From contig CAYSPT010000066.1 of the NCBI GenBank assembly GCA_964432985.1, positions 1 to 28,578 of the forward strand: a stretch of DNA of 28,578 bases. The letters are read 5' to 3'. The DNA comes from CAYSPT01 sp964432985 (GTDB taxonomy: Bacteria; Muiribacteriota; CAYSPT01). Made by a program: the position numbers and the translations under genes. Shown in pieces: positions 23,260 through 28,578 of the stretch; position 1 is the first letter of the stretch; the number at the start of each line of letters is the position of its first letter. A model generated the notes under the pieces. The model had not been told where the DNA came from. It worked only from the letters and a program-made list of their open reading frames with translations, and did not search any database.

Positions 23260-23294
23260 AACAAACAGCCTGCAGATAACAAACAGCACACAAC

Positions 23295-23377
23295 GGAGGA
23301 GTGGCCGAGCGGTCGAAGGCACCGGTCTTGAAAACCGGCGAACGAAAGTTCCGGGGGTTCGAATCCTCTCTCCTCCG
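23295..23377 (+). tRNA. tRNA-Ser (TGA)
   Basis: An 83-base class II tRNA. The acceptor stem is GGAGGAG (23295-23301) with CTCCTCC (23370-23376) and discriminator G. The anticodon arm ACCGGT-CTTGAAA-ACCGG carries anticodon TGA. A long variable arm (around GAACGAAAGTTC) precedes the TTCGAAT T loop. A T-rich stretch follows directly and may end transcription. Confidence 0.95.
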
Positions 23378-23421
23378 TTTTTATTTTTTATCGTCGGTTC
23401 AACCGTGTTGCGCCCTGTCTT

Positions 23422-25549
23422 TCATTCATTGTTTTCGGGAGATGGCCTGTGGGCGTCCCGGTATTGTATGACAATGTCAAGGTTTTTGCGGGTTGTTTCC
23501 AGGCCGGGATTCAACTTCAGCGCTTCACGGTAGTGGTGGATAGCTTCATCATATCGTTTCTTTCTCGTCAAAGCATTTCCCAGGTTGTTGTGTGCGTCGG
23601 CAAAACCGGGTTGAGCCTGCAGTGCCTGGCTGAAATGTTCCGCCGCTTCGTCAACCCTCTCTAATCCGGCCAGGACCACTCCCAGGTTGTTGTGCGCCTG
23701 GGCATAGCCGGAATCCAGTTCAATTGCCGTGATGAACTGCCGGATGGCTTCATCCGTCCTGCCCTGCGCTGTCAGAAGCAGCCCCCAGTTGTTGTGGGCT
23801 TCGGTAAAACCGGGATCAATCTGCACTGCTTCGGCGTAATGCTTTTCCGCCTCCTCTGTGCGTCTCAGGTTCGCCAACACGACTCCCAGTCCATTATGGG
23901 ATAGAGCGTTGTTACTGTTTTCTGCCAGCGCCTTTTTGTAACACCGGACTGCCTCATCGTAGTTCCCCTGCCGGGCCAGGACCAGCCCTAAATTGGTGAG
24001 TATCTCCGGATCATCGGGCGCTTTCTTCAATGCCCGGCGGTATTTCTTCACCGCCTTACTAAGTCGTCCCATTGCTGCCAGGACCAGCCCCATATTGTTG
24101 CGGACCAGCCCCAAATTGTTGCGCGAATACGGCACCGCCCGGCGATAATGAGAGAACGCTTCTTCGTACCGCTCCATGGAGGTCAGGATGTTCCCCATTT
24201 GCTGGTGGGCCTTCCCGAAAGACGGTCTCGCTTGCAGGGCCCGGGACGTGAAATCGATCGCCTCCTCCATGTTCCCCGTCGACAGGCTGACATAGCCTCT
24301 GTTATTGAGAGCCTCGGCGTAGGAAGGATGCAGCGCAAGGGACCTCTCAAGGAAGATAATGGCTTCCTGGTAGCGCTTCTGCAGGGCCAGGTACCTGCCC
24401 AGGTTGTTGAAGGCCCGGTAGTTGTGCGGGCATTTATCGATCACGTCCAACCATAAGGTTTCTTCATCACACCAGGTTTTATTTCTCAGAAAAGTACCGG
24501 TTCCCAGGGCGGCTACCAGGATGAGGCAAATCAAACACGCCAGCCGGCGGCGGGTGGGAAGCATCCGGAATACCAACCAGGGAACCAGTACGGCGAATCC
24601 GAACAGCGGCAGATAGAGGCGGTGTTCCACCAGGGCATCGGTTATGGGAATAACGGTGGATTCAACCGCCAGCGTGATAAAAAACCATCCCGCAGCCAGG
24701 GTAACGATCGGGTATTTTCTCACCGCCAGCAGCGCTCCGGCGGCCACCGCAGCCAGGAACAGAAACGCCAGCGGAGTGAAGTCGTCGAAGAATCCCGTTT
24801 TGAACGGGTACAGCCAGTCCAGACACTGTCCCACTGGCATCACAAGCAGCCTGATGTAAATCGTGATAACTGAGAACTGGGTACACAGGTAATCCAACCG
24901 NNNNNNNNNNNNNNNNNNNNNNNNNNNNNNNNNNNNNNNNNNNNNNNNNNNNNNNNNNNNNNNNNNNNNNNNNNNNNNNNNNNNNNNNNNNNNNNNNNNN
25001 GGCAGAGACGCGGGCCGGCGCGGCCTGGTCAGCCCTGTCTTTCATATGCGAGCGGGCGGATAGATAGAGCAATACCGACAACATGAAGAATAGGGCGGCC
25101 ATAGAGGCCATACGCTGAATGCAATAGGTTACCGCTTGTGTCTGCAAGGGGTGGGCTACGAATACCAGCGCGGTTAAGAGTGCTGCTGTCCGGGGTGTGT
25201 CCGTCTTTCCGTCAGGCAGGAGCCGAAACACGGCCAGCGCCAGAAAATACGCTGTCCACGCTGCCAGAACATGACTAACAGTATTGCCCGCGTGGTACCA
25301 GAACACGTCCAGTTTCCACAAACGGTAGGTGAGCGATAAGGTTAAATAGACCAGGTTCCTCGTTCTGAACAGGCTCTTCTTGCGCAGGAACATGGTGGTA
25401 TTCCGGATGGCATCATTTTCGGTGATGGTGTGCGAATCATCGAAGACGAAGGGAACGTGGAAGGTATTGGAATACAGCAGTACGGCTACCACGGCTATGA
25501 CCAGCAGGTGTAACAAAGCTACCGCCCAATGGTTGTTTCCCGCGCTCAT
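23422..25549 (-). CDS. Polytopic membrane protein with C-terminal TPR repeats (TMTC-like), interrupted by a gap
   Basis: One gene split by the gap at 24901-25000. The 5' part (25549-25001) encodes TM segments and the luminal-type FVFDDSHTI motif with HAGNTVSHVLAA and FVAHPLQTQAVTYCIQR, as in bacterial relatives of eukaryotic TMTC O-mannosyltransferases. The 3' part (24900-23422) continues with YIRLLVMPVGQCLDW, further TM helices and then about nine 34-residue TPR units (for example AHNNLGVVLAGLERVDEAAEHFSQALQAQPGF). GAGGAG lies nine bases before the ATG at 25549. One TPR carries a 7-codon tandem duplication. Glycosyltransferase activity is possible but unproven. It starts 50 bases after the stop of the upstream PKD gene, so the two may form an operon. 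Confidence 0.82.
24083..24124. repeat. 21-bp tandem duplication inside a TPR unit
   Basis: ACCAGCCCCATATTGTTGCG (24083-24102) plus one base is repeated directly at 24104-24124 with two differences. In the protein this duplicates a seven-residue RNN(L/M)GLV block, giving NNLGLVRNNMGLV, which lengthens one 34-residue TPR unit to about 41. Confidence 0.85.
24901..25000. other. Assembly gap (100 N) inside the TPR membrane protein gene
   Basis: Exactly 100 N. The two flanking frames do not join in phase across 100 bases, so the real gap length differs from 100. The missing segment encodes membrane-domain residues. Confidence 0.95.
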
Positions 25550-25599
25550 ATTCCGGATCTCCTCAAAGCCATTACTCTGCCGGGCCGGGCTATTAAATG

Positions 25600-28578
25600 T
25601 TACTCCGTCAACTCAATGACTCTGACCGCCGGCGACAGGACGGACCGCACCAGTTTCCTCATATTGTCGTCCCGGCTTATTGCTTCGGCCACCGGCGGCG
25701 AGTAGCGGTAATAGAGATCCACCAGCGTCCGGCCGGGCTCCGTGGGCAGCAGGACATGGTCACGGAAACGCCTGAGCGTAATCACATCGTCAACAAACGG
25801 CGTACCATAAGCGGCGGTGGCGATGAAGCAGCTCACGCCGGGGCCGCCGCCGGCTTCCCTGGCACCGATTCCGCCGCCGCCAACGTTGCCTACGTTGACC
25901 GTCACCGTCTTTCCCATGCTCAGGTCGTTACCGCGGTCATCCACATACAGCTTGAAGGTGTACAGGCCGACGGTGCTGGGAACGAATGTGGGCATGGGGC
26001 TGTTGAGGTTGTCCAGGACAGCCGGCGGACCGGCGACCTTCTCCCACTCGAAAATCAGGTTCCAGTTCGGGTCGTCCTCGGGATCGTCATCGTCATCGTC
26101 AGACATGTCCTCGTCGAAGCTGGGAAGCCCGTTCATCACCACCAGATTACCCACCATGGTCTCGATGTGCTCCCGTTCCACCCGGGCCTGGGGAACGATC
26201 TGGTCACGGCTGTTCACCGTGATGTGCACCAGGTCCGGGGCGCTCTCGAAGGTGCCGTCGAAGGCCACCAGCTGAAAGCAGTACACCCCGGTTCGCCGCG
26301 GGGTGAAGGTGGGCGCCAGCGTGGTGGTGTCCGAAAGCGGTACGTTGGGGCCCAGCACCTGGGTCCAGGTGTAGTCCAGCAGCGACGGATCGTTCTGCAG
26401 GTCAACCGGGTCGATGTCCTGGTCCTGGGCCGAGCCGTCAAGGGTCACCAAATCCTCCGCGAGCACCGTCTGGTCATCACCGGCGTCGGCCACCGGCGGG
26501 TGGGAGTCGGTGTCGATCACGGTAACGGTGATGGCGGCGTACCGGCCCTGCAGTGTGCCTTTGAAAACGTCCAGCCGGAAGGTATACACGCCCTCGTTTA
26601 CCGGGGTGAAGGTCTGGTCAAAGAGGGTTTCATCGTCCAGGGTGTAGACTGGGCCGCCGCCCTGGCTCCACCTCGCCGTCACCGTGTTCGGGTCGGCCAC
26701 GCCCAGCACTTCGCCGTCCAGCAGCAGGGTGTCGCCTACCTCGATGGGCAGCGGTACAACCGAGGTGCGCACTCCGGCCACAAGGATGTCGGCGATAGGG
26801 AACTCATCGGCCGGTTTCAACATGTAGACTTCCACCGTGTCCGGGAGCGAATCCACCGTGCCGTCGTTCACTACCAGCTCGAAGATATAGGCGCCCGGGA
26901 GTGTGGGACGGAACTTCGGCTGTATCGAGGTGTAATCGGTTCCCCTGATGAGCGGCAGCACGGGCGCGTCGTTTGCCACCTGCCGCCATTGGTAGGTGAG
27001 CGGGTCCCCGTCGGTGTCCTTGCTCTCGTGCCCTGAAAGGGTGACCACGGTATTCACGTACTGGTCGATGTTCACTCCGGCATGGGCGGAGGGTGGAATG
27101 TTGTCTCCGGGGACGTTCACCGTGATCGTTACCGTGTCGGTGCCGGGAGCAGCGTCGTCTTCCCCGCCGTCGGTGACGGTGAGCCTGAACTGGTAGCTCC
27201 CTGCCGGCAGTTCCGAGGTGTCGAACACGGCCAGTTCGGGGGTTTGCTGGTTGACTTCCAGGGTCACCCCGGCGGTGGTGAGATCACCCGGCTCGATGAC
27301 TTGTTCCCACTGGTAGCCTTCGATGTCGTCATCGTTCACGGTGCGATTGGCGTCGATGGAGGCCGAGCCGTCCAGCACCACGTCCGTATCCGGGTCCCCG
27401 TCGCGCACAAGCGAGCGGTCGCGGCCGGCCCGGGCTTCAGGCGACACGTTGAGCACGGAGACGGTGACCTCATCGCTGTCGGCGGCGTTGAAGGTGTCGG
27501 TTACCGTGAGCCGGAATGTGTAATCGCCGTGGGCCCGGCCGATGAAGGAGGGCTGTTCGTTGGTGACGCCGGACAGTGTCGCCGTCACCGGTACCGATCC
27601 CACCTGCTCCCACAGGTAGGTGATGGGATCCCCATCGGGATCGTAACTTCCGGTACCGTCCAGGGTAAACACCGCCGGAGGCGACTCCTGGTCCTCCCCG
27701 GCATCCGCCACCGGCGGAGTGGTTGGCGGCGGCAGCACGGAAATAATGAAGGCAGTGCTCTCCAAATCACCTCCGGTACCATCATGGACGGTGAACGTGA
27801 AACTGTCGGAGGTGGTACTCGTCCCGTCGTGCTCGTAGGTTAGGCGGCCGTTGTCTATATCGTCCTGGAGAAAGTCGTAGGTCACCGACGGTGACGTGGT
27901 ATTGATCTTCAGGATACCGTTGGCCACGGGAGTCCCGATGATGTATCCCAGTTCGGCGGGACCCTGCTCCAGATCGGTCACCAACAGATGTGAACTGGTG
28001 ATGGTGCTGCTTTGGCTTTCATACACCGTCACCCCGGTATTGGTAACCAGGACCGGTTTGGTCTGGGCACTGTTGAGGTAAAGTGAGTTAAAGCGGGAAT
28101 AGTTCGCTGCATAAATATCTACTTTCCCGTCACGGTTGAAATCCGCCATGATGGGTCCGCGGGTATTGCTTGAAGACCCGAGAAAACTATTGCCCGTGAA
28201 CGAGCCATTGCCATCGTTTACAAATATCGTGTCTTCGACACTGTATCCTGAAATATAAATATCCAGATCACCGTCGCTGTCGATATCGCTCATGACTGCT
28301 CTCTCAATATAATCCGTCCAGGTGGTTTCGTTTGAAAGCGTAAACGACCCGGTGCCGTCGTTTATCCATAACCTGCTTTGCGTACCAGAATAGTTGTGAG
28401 CACCGTTGAAAATATCCAGGTCGCCGTCATTATCGATATCCCCCATGGCTACGCAGTATGAGGATGACGTATCCCCGTTGATCAAATCTATCCTGTCGGT
28501 AAAGGAACCGCTGCCGTCGTTGATCCACAAATTGTCATCAAAAAAAACATTTGCTACGTAGATGTCCAGGTCACCGTC
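25600..28578 (-). CDS. Large secreted FG-GAP/VCBS, cadherin-like and PKD-repeat protein with CFI-box C-terminus (5' end outside window)
   Basis: The frame runs off the right edge; 992 residues are visible. The first 165 or so are FG-GAP/VCBS repeats with Ca-binding DxDxDGxxD loops (GDIDNDGDLDIF, SDIDSDGDLDIY, ADFNRDGKVDIY). A cadherin-like domain (DIDNGRLTYEHDGT...) follows at about 175-275. Then come about six PKD/Ig-like repeats, several opening with PVADAGxDQ or similar. After a Gly-rich linker the last 76 residues begin CFIATAAYGTPF, with FRDHVL, YYRYSPPVAE and a basic end. This is the CFI-box C-terminal domain found on many exported proteins. The protein is probably an extracellular or surface adhesin-like structural protein. 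It lies 50 bases upstream of the TPR gene on the same strand. Confidence 0.88.
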   Translation of the reverse strand, partial: DGDLDIYVANVFFDDNLWINDGSGSFTDRIDLINGDTSSSYCVAMGDIDNDGDLDIFNGAHNYSGTQSRLWINDGTGSFTLSNETTWTDYIERAVMSDIDSDGDLDIYISGYSVEDTIFVNDGNGSFTGNSFLGSSSNTRGPIMADFNRDGKVDIYAANYSRFNSLYLNSAQTKPVLVTNTGVTVYESQSSTITSSHLLVTDLEQGPAELGYIIGTPVANGILKINTTSPSVTYDFLQDDIDNGRLTYEHDGTSTTSDSFTFTVHDGTGGDLESTAFIISVLPPPTTPPVADAGEDQESPPAVFTLDGTGSYDPDGDPITYLWEQVGSVPVTATLSGVTNEQPSFIGRAHGDYTFRLTVTDTFNAADSDEVTVSVLNVSPEARAGRDRSLVRDGDPDTDVVLDGSASIDANRTVNDDDIEGYQWEQVIEPGDLTTAGVTLEVNQQTPELAVFDTSELPAGSYQFRLTVTDGGEDDAAPGTDTVTITVNVPGDNIPPSAHAGVNIDQYVNTVVTLSGHESKDTDGDPLTYQWRQVANDAPVLPLIRGTDYTSIQPKFRPTLPGAYIFELVVNDGTVDSLPDTVEVYMLKPADEFPIADILVAGVRTSVVPLPIEVGDTLLLDGEVLGVADPNTVTARWSQGGGPVYTLDDETLFDQTFTPVNEGVYTFRLDVFKGTLQGRYAAITVTVIDTDSHPPVADAGDDQTVLAEDLVTLDGSAQDQDIDPVDLQNDPSLLDYTWTQVLGPNVPLSDTTTLAPTFTPRRTGVYCFQLVAFDGTFESAPDLVHITVNSRDQIVPQARVEREHIETMVGNLVVMNGLPSFDEDMSDDDDDDPEDDPNWNLIFEWEKVAGPPAVLDNLNSPMPTFVPSTVGLYTFKLYVDDRGNDLSMGKTVTVNVGNVGGGGIGAREAGGGPGVSCFIATAAYGTPFVDDVITLRRFRDHVLLPTEPGRTLVDLYYRYSPPVAEAISRDDNMRKLVRSVLSPAVRVIELTE

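Noticed and set aside
24662..25549. Separate 295-codon minus-strand gene ending at 24662
   Set aside because: It passes through the N gap into the wrong frame. The real gene continues in the frame of the TPR part, so the two were merged as one.
25597..27036. Plus-strand open frame of 479 codons
   Set aside because: Antisense to the PKD-repeat gene; His/Val/Gly-rich with no domain features.

Overview
The window is a piece of a draft (probably metagenome-assembled) bacterial chromosome. Five runs of exactly 100 N (10863-10962, 13283-13382, 16809-16908, 22622-22721, 24901-25000) are placeholder scaffold gaps. The organism is Gram-negative: it has an LptF/LptG-type lipopolysaccharide permease, the end of an outer-membrane beta-barrel with a C-terminal Phe, and large secreted proteins. 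A CFI-box C-terminus on a VCBS/PKD giant, a TMTC-like membrane TPR protein and a HEAT-STAS-PilZ protein would fit an uncultured deltaproteobacterial (Desulfobacterota-like) or similar lineage. That placement is inference; no marker gene here decides it.

Left end (1-3600) is an accessory patch. A two-gene AbiE type IV toxin-antitoxin operon sits on the minus strand, with a near-consensus promoter overlapped by one inverted repeat and flanked by a second. Its promoter abuts a 5'-truncated outer-membrane protein. Next comes a second toxin-antitoxin pair (DUF4258 protein plus YgiT/MqsA-type zinc-finger protein), then another decayed fragment of the same outer-membrane protein family.

The middle (3600-18800) is mostly housekeeping on the plus strand: a Na/Pi cotransporter with a PhoU-like tail, a secreted propeller-like protein, tRNA-Phe and tRNA-Cys, the ribosome-assembly GTPase Der with an unusual basic extension, an LptF/LptG permease that ends inside a 20-21 bp tandem repeat, a HEAT-STAS-PilZ protein, S-adenosylhomocysteinase, purine nucleoside phosphorylase, the release-factor pair prfA-prmC, and the threonylcarbamoyl-AMP synthase TsaC/Sua5. 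AhcY and the phosphorylase are functionally linked because AhcY makes adenosine. PrmC methylates the GGQ glutamine of the RF1 encoded just before it. After tsaC comes a 37-codon ORF with a strong ribosome-binding site, followed by a compact multi-helix RNA element with U-tracts.

The right end (19000-28578) is mostly on the minus strand and rich in exported proteins: a CobC-like histidine phosphatase downstream of a 950-residue S8 protease, a membrane TPR protein, and a large FG-GAP/cadherin-like/PKD protein with a CFI-box that runs off the right edge. Two plus-strand items interrupt it: a small glycine-zipper membrane protein and tRNA-Ser(UGA).
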